The notes: generated by a model from the sequence alone, not told the origin. DNA of 64,000 bases from Stratiolaelaps scimitus (GCA_019614645.1 JABWDB010000017.1:1550001-1614000), one strand, 5' to 3'; numbered from the stretch's first letter, positions 49,090-60,336 are shown. Program-made: numbers and translations.

Positions 49090-51358
49090 TTCATTTTCAT
49101 TTCATTTGAGGTTTATTTTCGGAACTGCAGTTCAACAATGCTTAAGTTCTCGCGGAGAAAAATATGATAAAGGTGTGTAAAAACAAGGTCAGGATAATCT
49201 GACTTAGAACACGGTCAGGATAATCTGACTTAAAACACAATTCAGGACAATCTGAACAAATAAAATAATTGTAAAAACCAGGCACATCGCAGTCCGGTGT
49301 GCGAAATTAGACCCGGTAACAGAGACCTGTGGCAGTAGACTGACAACTATTGCTAAAGTTTAGCAAAATATACAGTTATAATCGTCAATGTTTAACACAA
49401 TTATTGACAAATAGAACATATACACAGTAGCAGAAAATTACAATAAAGCCATCGGGTCCCTGAAACCATTAATCGGTGATAGAGTTACTGCGTGTACGCA
49501 CTTCTTTTTTTAAAGCACGGGCAAATAATTTTACTGAGGAGAGGCCCCGGATCTCCGAGGGGAGTGAGGTCCAGACTGCTGGTAGTCGGTAAGCCAGAGC
49601 ATGGCGACTAGACTCTCTAACAGTAAATGGCATCTCAAATCGAGTGGCGCGACGGGTAGAGCGACTGGCGGCTGCGGTGATTGGAAATGATATCTCTTCT
49701 GAAATGATACCTCTGACCATCTTAAAAGCGAGGACCGCTACATGGACGGTGTACCACGCCCGGATTGGTAGGAGGTTGAGATCTCTGAAAAGGTCGGCAA
49801 CGGAATCTCTACGTTGTCTACCAAACACTGCCCTGAGGGCATCGTTCTGAGTGACCTGGACGCGATGAAGGATCCCGCTGAAGCCACCACCCCATATGGA
49901 TAGCCCATAGCATATCAGAGGCACAAATAACGCTTTGTACAAGAGAATTAGACACTTCGACGGCAAGCCCAGTTCTCTAAGGCGACGGATCGAGGCGATC
50001 ACCGCGTAGCACTTGGGCAGCAGTGTCCCCAGATGACTCCACCATTTGAGAGTCTCATGCACAGTCAGACCTAAGCATTTCACGGACGGGGACAGAGCCA
50101 GGCTCAGGCCACGAAACTGAACAGGGCCGGACATACCGGGTCTATGGGGTGAGCGGAACAGGGTAATGCCTGTTTTCCCTGCGTTGATGACCAGGCCGAA
50201 CTTTTCAAATAGGCCCACCAGTACCTCCACGACAGTGAGAGCTTCCTGCACGTCTCCCTGAATCTCGGAGTGCCGAATACGAAACAATAGAGAAGTGTCA
50301 TCGGCGTACGCAATAGCCCTACACGCCTTGAGCGATACCGTCTTCAGAATTATGAAGTTAATTAGGATGATGAACATAAAGGGACCCAGAATAGAGCCCT
50401 GTGGCGTACCAATGTTAATCACCTGCGGAGAAGATTCAACATCTCCAACCCTCACCGCCTGCTGCCGATCAAGCAGGTACGAGCGAAACCACGCGACAAC
50501 CGTCGAAGCACAGCCTAGCTTCTCCAGCATCTGAAGGAAGTAGGAATGCCGGAGGCAGTTGAAAGCGGCCGACACATCTAAGAAGACGCCAAGGCATAGT
50601 TGGCCCTTCTCGATAGAATTCACGATCTCCTGATGCAGATGCGCTAAGGCAAGCTCCGTGGACCGTGACTTACGAAAACCGAATTGACAGGGCGAGAAAA
50701 ACCCGGCCGCGTCGAGGTGCGTCTCAAACCTGGTCAGAACCAGTTTTTCAAAGACTTTAGAGAGATAATCGACTAAGGAGATCGGGCGGTAGTTCGCAGG
50801 GAGCCTGCGATCGCCCTTGTTTTTGAACAGAGGGATGATCTTAGCATCCTTTAGTTTCGTCGGGAACTCACCGCACCTGAGAGATATATTAAACACGGAA
50901 GCCAACGGACGAGCAAGGGTATGCGCACACAGCCGGATCAGCTTACTGGGAACGCCAGCAGCCCCCACACTCCAATCGGCCTTAGTCGACTCGAGCGCCT
51001 TTCTAACGTCACTAACACTGACCGGTGTAAATGTGAATCACGAACTCCGATCCCCCCACATTACATCTAAGTCAGGACCAATATCGTCTTGGAGCTGGAG
51101 GGAGGATACCGTCCGCGAGCCGACCGTCGCAAAATGCCAGTTTAGCTCCTCGACAATCTCCTGAGGAGAAGAAAGCTGCACCTCTCGACCAATAAGGGAG
51201 CATGGCAGCTCGGCTCTATTGTTTCCACGACCGCACGACGAATTAATGAATTGCCATAGCTTTCTCGTGTTCCCTCGAGAAGCTCGAAAACGGTTCACAT
51301 AAAACGCCGATCGCGCCTCTCCAAGTTCTCGTTTGTATTTCAGGCGACGCTCGAGGTA
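49090..51358 (-). mobile_element. 5'-truncated CR1/Jockey-like LINE
   Basis: A minus-strand non-LTR retrotransposon. The body holds the reverse-transcriptase frame; the 3' UTR runs from 49468 to about 49090 and contains a tandem array, then the tail GAGAACTTAAGCATTG, CTGCAGTTCCG, AATAAACCTC and an ATGAAA-rich end touching (TA)n. The endonuclease domain and 5' UTR are absent. The 5' end lies inside a foldback (51345-51404), where element sequence is copied in inverted orientation across a TA tract, as expected of twin-priming or snap-back at 5' truncation. Confidence 0.85.
49185..49258 (-). repeat. Short tandem array in the LINE 3' UTR
   Basis: Three imperfect copies of a unit of about 29 bp built on GGTCAGGATAATCTGACTTA. 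Each unit contains GTCAG...CTGAC, an internal palindrome, so the array could fold as a row of small stem-loops in the RNA. Confidence 0.75.
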
Positions 51359-51361
51359 CAT
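49469..51361 (-). pseudogene. LINE reverse-transcriptase ORF with one premature stop
   Basis: A single continuous minus-strand frame from 51361 to 49469 is broken only by TGA at 51040-51038; the 107-codon upstream part and the RT part are in the same frame. The RT shows AKIIPLFKNKGDRR, NYRPISLVDYLSKVFEKLV, FGFRKSRSTE, the catalytic FLDVSAAF, GTPQGSILGP and YADDTSLLF, then a thumb/C-terminal region with YKALFVPLI and IWGGGF. Motif order and wording fit the CR1/Jockey superfamily. The stop falls in a TCG-TGA context that one C-to-T change at a CpG would explain (CGA to TGA). Otherwise the frame is intact over about 500 codons, so the copy is young. There is no APE endonuclease. Confidence 0.88.
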
Positions 51362-51404
51362 ATTATATATATATATATATTTATAATATATACCTCGAGC
51401 GTCG
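51345..51404. repeat. Foldback at the LINE 5' end
   Basis: Perfect 14-base arms (CGACGCTCGAGGTA at 51345-51358 and its complement at 51391-51404) enclose an AT-only loop that is itself largely self-complementary. The left arm is LINE coding sequence. The right arm is an inverted copy of it. Confidence 0.9.
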
Positions 51405-51409
51405 AAGGC

Positions 51410-51452
<43 letters not shown>

Positions 51453-52610
51453 CTAATGGGCGCACCTATCTAATAAATCTTATTATTCGCTTGCGATTGC
51501 ACCCGTCGAGATTAGTTTGTATTCCCGTAATGGAATAAGTGTCAGGAATAGGCACCACAGCAAACTCTCATAACAATGAGAGTTTTGATTATTGGGTGAA
51601 GATTTTTCAAATGCTTTCTGTTGTTGTTAACATAACCTGAGGACGCAGTCACGTTCGAGCTAGATGCAGCATACAAGTATTCTAATTGGCTACCTATCAG
51701 TGAAGATTGATGGGAGAAAGACAACAACCGAACCAGGGCTTTTTCTTTTCATACAATATTCCTTCTTTCCAAACAGATGTTCGTACACCCCACTTGTTGT
51801 TTGTGGATTACGCTAAATACGTCGTGCAGGACGTACACAGCATGTGCAAGATGGACATTTTTATGACCCGCGTTAACTTTCATTGGCACACTAGGATAAT
51901 TGGCGATGCTTGATCGTTACTGTTGCAGCAAATTCTGAAGGCCACTTCCGCGATCCAAAGTTGTGCCTAGCCGCATGCCGGTATGGACGTTAAATTATTA
52001 CCATTACCATGCCGTTCGTTTAGTTGGTTGCTTTAGTTCAAGTCACGTTGTAAATACTGGACTTTAATGCAGCCTCTATGGAGATTTGCATGGGCTTAAT
52101 TTCCTGTAGATTGCGCTGAAATGCTTTCAAGAGCCTCTTCGAGTTAGGAAATCGGGCCAATGGAGTCAATGAATAGTTCCTATTTAGATTAACAAACGAT
52201 TATAAACGATTATACTTTGCCGCCGTGTACCATTATGATCTCACTTCGTTCGCACGAGTTCGCAAATATACAGCTAGAATTTCAGGTCAAACACGAATCA
52301 TCTAATAATACTTTTGTCATCAGCTCAAAGGCTAACACATTATAAAGCCATTCCGAATCGAGTTTTGTATCCATTCGGATGATATGCCCCATAACCATCC
52401 GTTCATTTATATATATATAGATTTTTTAAACGGTGAAGTGTTGTATCTTTTACAATACATGATAGAAGAAGCCTTTTCGGTGGTTACATCTATTTCGCAT
52501 GCTGAAACACTGCTATTCATTTGGCGGAGCTATTATATATATATATATTTTTTTTTCTCTCTATTATATATATTGCATTGACCAGACCAGAGCTGCCCCC
52601 CCCCCCCCCA
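51410..52610. other. Non-coding stretch with TA tracts
   Basis: No gene is supported. It contains (TA)n at 51412-51452 and a run of about 15 C near 52596-52610 just before the next LINE fragment. Confidence 0.35.
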
Positions 52611-52620
52611 CGAGAGCACG

Positions 52621-53081
52621 ATGGCTAACGCTCTTCGTAAAACATCGAGCGGCAAAGCCGAAACTCCGGAGGAGCTGCATCGGGTGCTGTTAAAAGCATG
52701 CCAAGAGGCCACCGACAGCCAATCCATCCCAAGATTCGTGTCCAGCCAAAATACTGGTGGAACGACGAAATCAAGAAAGCTAGAAAGGAATATTTGAAGG
52801 CTCGGAGAGGTCTTAAGCTCGCAAGAGTGAATGGAAAAAAGGCGGAAGAACTTCTGGCCTCGTTCAGACACTGCACTGCGGCATTGAAGCGAGCGATCGC
52901 TGCCAGCAAGAGCAAGTGCTGGAAGGAGTTTCTTGCAGAACTCGATGAATATCCTTGGGGCCGTCCACACAAGCTGATGCGCGGGATTATAAAGAAGACA
53001 CCTAGAGTTGACATTCCAGAGCAAAAAAACGTGGAAATTCTAAAAAGGCTCTTTCCCCGCCATCAAGAATTTTTTATATGA
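52621..53081 (+). mobile_element. R1/LOA-like LINE fragment (endonuclease-RT linker)
   Basis: A plus-strand coding remnant. A first frame reads ALRKTSSGKAETPEELHRVL and LLKACQEATDSQSIP. After one frameshift near 52705-52730 the text continues KYWWNDEIKKARKEYLKAR, RAIAASKSKCWKEFL, WGRPHKLMRGI and ends at LKRLFPRHQ. The WWN...K...R pattern, the K-x2-CW segment and the LFPxH end mark the region between endonuclease and RT in R1-clade LINEs. It is a different lineage from the element at 49-51 kb. The palm motifs are absent, so both ends are truncated. Confidence 0.7.
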
Positions 53082-53089
53082 ATGGCTTT

Positions 53090-54640
53090 ATATGATAAAT
53101 AAAGATTATATGTTGGTCAGTTCTGTTTCCATGTTATACTGGTAATCCAATGTAGTACCAAGCGGTTTAGAAAACAAGAAAGCTCTCTTTCTCTCTCTCT
53201 CTCTCTGTCTATATATATATATATATATATACAGCTGCCCTGTATGGCCAAATACGATTAGTAGGAATCGGTAGAAGCGGTAATTAAAAGTATAATCCTA
53301 GACTCGGTCATCACGAAACTCGAATGTCTTCAAGCAGATCTATCTCTTGGGGATCGCCTTCTTTCTACAGTAACTGCACACTTTCAAGGCTTCGAAGATT
53401 CCTCCTGTCCAAGATCTCTGTTCAATTTATTAAACTCAAATTATAAAGTGTAGCTCTACAGGATACTATCCCGCTTGCTCTTAAATGTTGCTTGTCCTAA
53501 ATTATGGCTAGTATTCACCCCTACTCAATCAATATTATAATATAACTAGTGATTTATTGATCACTATTGTTTGTCTTTAAATATAAAATAGTAATAGAAC
53601 CGTTATAATATCATTCTCTCTGATCTTAGCCGAAACTGTCGACTTTTGTCATCTCGCCAATAGCGGTAGTTTACTTTACGGCTTTTTTTTTTTACATAGA
53701 CAACAATATTTATGATTAGCGCGTCGGTTGTCGCCACCGACTATGGCATACGGATCATCCAAACGGTCGAAGTACGCCAGCGGATATCGAAGAAACGAAT
53801 AGAGACTAGAACGTTGTGGCTGATGTGTGTTTATAAGCGAAAGACATAACACGGCGAACTCGCCCTCGTAAGCTGGGGACCAACCATCATCGTCACTCTC
53901 TGCGGTGACTAAATCACCACTACGATTCCCAATCAAGGTTTGTCAGTAGCGGCCGAACATTCGACGCCAGTCTCCATTCCCTGTCGACGTCAGTGAACGA
54001 GCCAGTTAGCTAGCCAGTGAGTTCGAATATTTGTTTGGATTACTTTGAACAACGGAAGGTGAGATACGATTTTCGAGTCGACTATGGAAACGTGTTAGCA
54101 TTCACGCACAGTGATGTATTATTATTATTTTACTATTATTATTATTATTATTATACGTAACGAGCTCGAACCAGCAGGCACTCAATCAGACGTCTTCAGT
54201 TGGCTTCTGTCATTTGGAGACCCCTCTTCGCGTAGCGTTTCACTCATCAAAATCACAAACATTCGTGGTGAATAGCGCCGACACGCCGGAATCTGCCTTA
54301 ACGTGAAATCCCCGCATTGTCCTCGTCAGATGAACCGTTCATGTCTCAACGTCTCTGTCGAGTCGAATGGGTGACCCCTATTATATATTGGTTATTTATA
54401 ATAAATACACGTGCCGTCTCCCCGGACTCGGTGTTGACCATCAGGGTCGGTTGTGGTGTTTGTGTGATCATTTATATTAAAATCTTGACCACATCGCGGT
54501 TGCTGGCATCATAGTAGTAGTCCTGCCAGCGGGCCATTGCTATGATGGAACGAACTTTGGCACGCTATTGATTCATAGACGCTGTTTGCTACGTAAAAAT
54601 TGTGGAGACGTCGTGCTCAATATGATTTGGTGTCTTGTTA
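53090..54640. other. Non-coding stretch with simple repeats
   Basis: No gene is supported. (CT)n at 53184-53206, (TA)n at 53211-53231 and an ATT array at 54118-54153 are present. Frames are short. Confidence 0.35.
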
Positions 54641-54663
54641 TATATATATATATATATATATAT

Positions 54664-56233
54664 ACACCGTGTCAAAAAGATAGCCCACTTCCATGTTTCT
54701 GATTTTTCTTCTTAACCGTTAGTAGCACTGCAGTTTCGCTTTCAGTCATTCAAATTTTATCACATTTCAAGAACATTCTACAAATATTTGGCTATCTATT
54801 ATAACTGCGATGTAGACATTTGATATCCGAGATTGTCGTTTTGAGGGCGCGTCAAAATGATAGCCCATCTAGTGTTTGTCGAACACAACTGAGTTCTAAC
54901 ATCGTTCTCTTACACTTTTTCTACAAATTTAGTACTTTGTCGTACTGCCGCCGTCCTCCAGAAACAGACTAAAAGCTGAGGCCTGTCAGATAGGGCTGAG
55001 GGTCAGCTCAAAAAACAATTATTTAGGACAGAAATCATTCGACTTGGCATAGATTGATAAACTTTACGTATGAGGTTTTGATCAAGAACATGCAATTCGG
55101 CTTCCAAAGCTTTTTTAGCTCGAAGTGGCGTTTGATGCTGCGTGCCACCTTGAAGAACAGTTCTAGATAAAAATCACCACAGGTTTTCTATACTATTCAA
55201 GTCCGGACAGAGTGCGGAGAAAGTAACTGTATGTCTTGAGTTTCGAAGAACTCCTTGACGATCTTCGTCGTATGAACTGCGGTGTTATGGTGCTGTAGGA
55301 TGAATCTTTCAGCACAGAGCTTCTCGGCTTGATTCCTAAGTCGATCCTCCAACATAGAAACGTAGGCACGACTATTCATTCGCCTGTCTGCGAAAACCAA
55401 ATCGGTCCTCCGTTGTAGCCAATACCGGCTCAAATTATCACACCACTATCTCCCGCCTGTCGTCGACTTAGGAATTTCTATTCTTTCCCAGTGTCGTGGA
55501 AGTAATAAGAGTGTCCATCGGGACCATCAAAATTGAATCTCTTTTAATCGGAACAGAGCACACGTTGCCACCCCTCTGTTAACGCAATTTGCTCACGAGC
55601 GAATCTCAATCTTGAATCTCTGTTGCTATAATAAAGGATGTTTTCTTTTGAGCTTCCTATGAACAAGATATTCTGATACCTGAAGACATCTTCGACTCCA
55701 GCCTCGGATGCAATTTCGCGACAAGTGAAAAATCTGTTACAGGCTCTTCGGAGGAGGAAGCGTTCTTCTCGCACGCTTACTGCCTCGGGTCGTCTTGGTG
55801 CCTTCTTGGTCCCATACTGTTCAGGATCTTTAAGAAAATTTGAAACCACCTCCCTGCTTCTTTGTAAAATTCGCGCGATTTCCGATTTTGACTTGTTGTC
55901 TTCATTGAGGTTGAAAATAATTTTTTTCTCATCTTCACTAAGTTGGCAGCCTCGGCCCATCGTACTTTTCGCTGACAAAGGGTCCACAAAAGTTGTACGA
56001 GAACGGTCATAGAACTCAGTTGCGTCTCAATTGTCGTCCCACTCGATAAACACTAGATGGGCTATCATTTTGACGCGCCCTCAAATGACAATCTCGGATA
56101 TCAAGTGTCTACATCTGAGTTAGATAGCCAAATATTCGTGGAATGTTCTGAATGTGTTGAAATGTGATATATTTGGATATTGGCAGCGAAACTGCAGTGG
56201 TACTTACGGTTGAGAAAATAAATCTGAAATATG
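54664..56233 (-). mobile_element. Tc3-like DNA transposon (decayed) with long terminal inverted repeats
   Basis: Terminal inverted repeats of about 190 bp pair 54691-54882 with 56044-56233 (for example GGGCTATCATTTTGACGCGC at the inner end). The left end extends 27 bp further with a second GATAGCCCA motif, which is missing on the right. Two motif copies per repeat, terminal and internal, recall the paired transposase sites of Tc3. Minus-strand transposase pieces are 55987-55544 (GRGCQLSEDEKKIIF, SEIARILQRSREVVSNFLK, LRFAREQIAL, GWQRVLCSD) and 55433-55197 (RRTDLVFADRRMNS, AERFILQHHNTAVHT, VKEFFETQDIQLL). Frameshifts and stops separate them. The total of about 1.57 kb fits a Tc1/mariner element. 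TA tracts flank both sides (54641-54663 and 56241-56259), suggesting insertion into a (TA)n target. Confidence 0.88.
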
Positions 56234-56413
56234 GGGGTGGGGTATATATATATATATATCATATTTCGCAGTATTTTCGTTCATAGGTGGTCTCGCGGGT
56301 TCTAAGCAGTGGCAAAACAACGACCCGCATCCCCCAATTACCATTGTAGTGAGCGTCATCGGTGTTTCTAAACGACAAACAATTCGTGTGGAATTGCTCA
56401 ACATCACGCAAAG

Positions 56414-57092
56414 ATGGTCTCCTGGGAAGAGCTACTTCGTGAAGAGATTGATTCGCGTGATGATGTGGAGGTGGGTCCTATGTAACTCGGCCGATACTCG
56501 CCTGGTGGACATTGTCTTCGTTCTGTTTTTTGTTAATCAGTGATCACCATTTTGGTGTACGCCCATGATGAAATCTCAGCCATGTTTTAGAGTACTTCGT
56601 TTCGTTGTAGACGGTTTTCACATTTCTCAATGCTATTTAACAGTTATCACAAGGTTGATTATTAAAATGATGTAATTTAGTTGAAACCTTTAACAGAGAT
56701 AATAATAGAGATGATACCTGTAATACCGATACAGTTTATTAATACAAAATGAACAGACAATGATCAATAAAGAATACGAACTAGAATAATAACCACGTGA
56801 CAAATATTATAGTTTACTCATATTGTTCCAGCGACAATCGTCAGCAAGATGCCTCGTAACATACGATGAGTTTGGGCGACTTTAAAATGGCCAGCGCACG
56901 TGGGAATAATAATAATGTTAACTGGTAATTCAGATATGATATTGGCGGGTTCTCACCTCAGCAAATAGTGACTTGTATCACTCACTAATCGATGGTACAC
57001 AATGATTGATGCGCACAGATATACGAATGGTTTTTACATTTATATTGTATAACTGAAGTCGTATAGCGATGTCAAAGTTGAAGAACTGATGC

Positions 57093-57123
<31 letters not shown>

Positions 57124-57980
57124 GTCTGTTGCGTCTACATTGAGGTCTGTAAATATGGACTCTCACTTCCCACTATCTGTCTATCTGACAATAGTTTCGC
57201 TGTTTTCTACCAACTTAACCTAAATGTTCATCTCGAGACGGCTGTGCTCGTTTTTTCTTCAGGACGTTCGGGCGCTAGCAAAAACCGCCAAGGATTCGGT
57301 AAGGTTCACGAGAGCGTTTGGTAATGGGAACTTCCTCTGTTCGAAAGGCCACCAGTGGAGCTCGCATAGGTCATGCGTGACCTTTGATATTCAGAAGGAG
57401 CGTTCGGTAAAAACTTGGAGACAATGTGAGTTCCGTATATTGTTGACTTAGGAACCGTCAAACAGTGGCAAGCCCCCTATAAAGTTACGAAACCGTCTGA
57501 ACGCAACCTGCATCTGCTGATGAGAAATATGTAGCACTTGCTTTTTCATCAGACGCTGCTTGTTTAGCGATCCGGACACTACACCCGTCGAGCGGATCAA
57601 TGCACAAGAGGCAAGCCATAGATCGCATAGCACAATAATAATAATAATCATAACAGCGAGAAGCACAATAAGGAATTATTCAATTTTCCTTTACATTTTT
57701 TCTCTCGAATGATACGACAGTCTGCAAAAAGTGCCCTAACGATGGGATCAGCCCGACACACAGCCTGGCTGAAAGGAGGGAGATGGTGAAAAATGCAGTG
57801 GACCATTTCCTCGAGAAGGCTCTAAGAGCGGCGGACGACTCGATCGAACGCCCTGCCGGAGTTGCCATTAAAGGAGGCAAGCCTCATCGCAGTGACCTCT
57901 GTGAGGCGTGCCGCGCGGGAAAATGTAGCCAGGGGAGCGTGGTTGATATCACTTCGCGAATGGATAGAATGTTTCTATAA
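56414..57980 (+). CDS. 3CxxC-type zinc-binding protein, paralogue 2 (three exons)
   Basis: Three exons give 159 residues: 56414-56470 (phase-0 junction before GTGGGT), 57263-57425 (acceptor TTTTTTCTTCAG, donor GTGAGT, phase 1) and 57721-57980 (acceptor CGACAG). Exon 1 (WEELLREEIDSRDDVE) aligns with exon 1 of the 46866 gene. Exon 2 has FLCSKGHQWSSHRSCVTFD and ends TWRQ. The splice creates F-CKKCP. Exon 3 includes the shared KNAVDHFLEKA helix and DLCEACRAGKC, then a 16-residue tail the paralogue lacks. Identical intron phases and exon-by-exon similarity show tandem duplication of an intron-bearing gene. Zinc binding through the CxxC pairs is the likely biochemical property; the biological role is unknown. 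Splice signals here are better than in paralogue 1, so this copy is the stronger prediction. Confidence 0.75.
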
Positions 57981-57984
57981 GTTT

Positions 57985-59150
57985 CACCTTGTGAGTGTTC
58001 AGTGTTAAAAGCATAGGCAAATCGCTAAAGAATAGCTCGGAAAATTGTACTGACACGAATTTTTTACACTGAGTGACCACTTAGACAATCATCGGCCATC
58101 GACGCTGTCAGCGTATAATAAGTGTCGTCGTATTCTTGGCTTTGTTGCCATCGGATGAGTATTTTCTAAAAAAAGTCTTAAAATACTTACAATTATGCTG
58201 GCTGAACCTTCGTAAATACGGAATTTGAAAAAAAATGGGTGTTGAGTGTGACTAAGCATAAAATAACCGAACCGAGGTTATCACGTGATTGAGTTTCGTA
58301 ATGAATACATGAATAGATAATAAGTTGTAGCCTATTTGATCGTTCAACCAAAGACTATCGAGTCGCCTTGATTGCTGTTCGCATTAGATATCTGCGAAGG
58401 CTGCCGGAGATGCCTATTTTCGTTCATGATCTTTGCAGATGGAGAGATTCGAATATATTCGACATAGCGCAGCTACTTTACAATTACAAACGTATATTAT
58501 GATGGTAATGACATTGTAGAGGCAGATGGAATAAAGTTTTCTTGTCACGATAAGTTTTTCTACAACTCCTATGTCATCGTATGCTTCGGTACCTACAATC
58601 TTGCTTCTTGCTGCAGAACTAGCTTCTCACTCACTACAATGCCCAGGTAAGTCTCGTATTCAGTGTCAGGCAGATATTCAAAGTTGAAGAATCAATGATG
58701 GTATGACACACCAACGAGTCTCTTGGCGGTGCAGAAGGGAGACAGCGTTTGAGAGAAAAGTATAAAAAAAATGGGGAGCTAATTGCTAATCGAAGGAGAT
58801 ATTACTTCTAACTTAAGCTGCCTAATAGTTGCCTTTCGTTTCGGGGGTATTTGATAACAAATTACTCCAAATCGCTGAGGGCTGATAATCCGATAATCCG
58901 AACTTTGATGCCACCAAGTAATTAGGCGTGGTTTATGTAGATGCTGACGAAACGTGAAATGCTGAAATTGATGGCGAACGGGGTACTGGAAAGGGCATCA
59001 TTATAAAATATTTCGTCGGTTTGTTGCGATTAAAGCTTAATATATTTTATTCATTCAGTATCAAGAAGAATAGTACCCACCGGGTATTTTATTCTAGTGT
59101 TATTTATCGGTATTTTAATGTATTTCTCGTGTTTAAACAGTAGTATGATG
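57985..59150. other. 3' flank of 3CxxC paralogue 2, no further gene
   Basis: Apart from the candidate polyadenylation signal nothing is supported. Short AT-rich frames only. Confidence 0.35.
58530..58535 (+). terminator. Candidate polyadenylation signal of 3CxxC paralogue 2
   Basis: AATAAA followed by a T/G-rich stretch (GTTTTCTTGTC), about 550 bases after the stop codon. It is the first canonical hexamer noticed downstream on the plus strand. Use is inferred from position only. Confidence 0.3.
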
Positions 59151-59159
59151 ATAGGTTCA

Positions 59160-59215
59160 TTTTCCGGGCTGACTCGCAGCCAACATTTAATGTCCACGAA
59201 ACTGCTTGTGCTATT
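59160..59215 (-). repeat. SINE-B 3' part (fragment)
   Basis: Minus-strand GTGGACATTAAATGTTGGC followed by TGCGAGTCAGCCCGGAAAA, close to the other SINE-B tails in the window. The head is absent. Confidence 0.6.
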
Positions 59216-59219
59216 CTGG

Positions 59220-60250
59220 GGGACAGAGATCAGTCCTCGTTACCAGCATGTCGAGGGAGGCGGTGGCATCACATATTAATGGGTCGTCCATTTTCTCTCT
59301 TTTTCTGTTTGGTTGTATTAATAGCTACAATTGTGTAAATAAAAACGAAACAGATGAAGATCATTGAACACACTGCTTTCGTAAATTTTCGGACTCGACT
59401 GATTTTATGGTGTGGCGTTACTACACAAGAATGATCGGCTACGTTGCTCCATACAGTTCGTACGATCAGCGATATCCGTCGGCTCTTTGCAGCCAGAAAC
59501 TTCGTCGTCCAAGCTACTTCGTCGAGGTTTGATGCCCTCATATTCTTAAAAATGAGTGTGCTCTAGCTGAATTATCATCGTAAAAATCCGTTTGGTCGCT
59601 CCAACTAGTACGGCTAAACGAGTTTGGCAGAAGTGCTACTGCGGTAAGCTGCGTCGAAGGCTTATTTAGTTCATAGTATTGATTCACTGTCCATACCCCC
59701 AAATGCACTTTCTTAATTTCGTTTTTGATCCTACGTTCAAATGATGGTTCAAATTTCCAATGAAGAAAAATAATGTCGACAACACATTTTGAAAGCTACA
59801 AAATGGGCCTTGCAGGATTTTCAGATTCAATAGCGCTGCAATGCGCCTGTTTAGTTTTGTGGTTCTGCCATGCGCCCCAGCAGTTTTGGCTAACCAATGC
59901 GGGTCCATGTTCACGTGCGCTATGCTCTATTTGGCAACTCAAGAACTTGGGATTTAATGCGTGGCTCCATATGGCATGCTGCCATTAGTTTTCTGCTTGA
60001 TGCTTTTCAACATTTTCCCACGAATGCGCAGCCAGATTGATCGTTTGATTTCACCTACATGAATTCTCGATAAAGACATTGTTGCACAGAAGTAACCTCT
60101 GGTTCAAATCCACCTAGGCACATGTGAACCGATGCAGTGATCTTACCTACAGGGTTTATTTATAAAATTAGTTCGTTACATTTTAAATCTATGTTTTTTC
60201 ACGTTCGACTTACATTATTGTCGTTACCTGAACCTCAGTTTGAAATAAAC
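59220..60250. other. Non-coding stretch
   Basis: No gene is supported. A tRNA-like arm (CTGGTTCAAATCCACC) occurs near 60104. Other frames are unremarkable. Confidence 0.35.
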
Positions 60251-60254
60251 CTCA

Positions 60255-60289
60255 ATTTGAATGAATCATATTCATCGATTCATTCAAAT
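60255..60289. repeat. Perfect inverted repeat
   Basis: Arms ATTTGAATGAATC (60255-60267) and GATTCATTCAAAT (60277-60289) with a 9-base spacer. Together with the next hairpin it brackets a LINE/SINE-A tail fragment. Confidence 0.85.
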
Positions 60290-60336
60290 ATTAGATTTAT
60301 TGACTGACTGCAGTCGTACAATGCTCAAGTTCTCAT
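60290..60336 (-). repeat. LINE/SINE-A 3' tail fragment
   Basis: On the minus strand, ATGAGAACTTGAGCATTG, then CTGCAGTCAGTCAATAAATC, matching the shared 3' tail of the LINE at 49.1 kb and of SINE-A. Only the last 45 or so bases are present. Confidence 0.6.

Noticed and set aside
49644..51164. Plus-strand frames across the LINE
   Set aside because: Antisense shadows of the reverse-transcriptase frame.
52533..53024. Minus-strand frames (163 and 129 codons) at the R1-like fragment
   Set aside because: The sense frame matches a known LINE region; these are shadows.
55725..56012. Plus-strand frame opposite the Tc3-like transposase
   Set aside because: Antisense of the transposase N-terminus.
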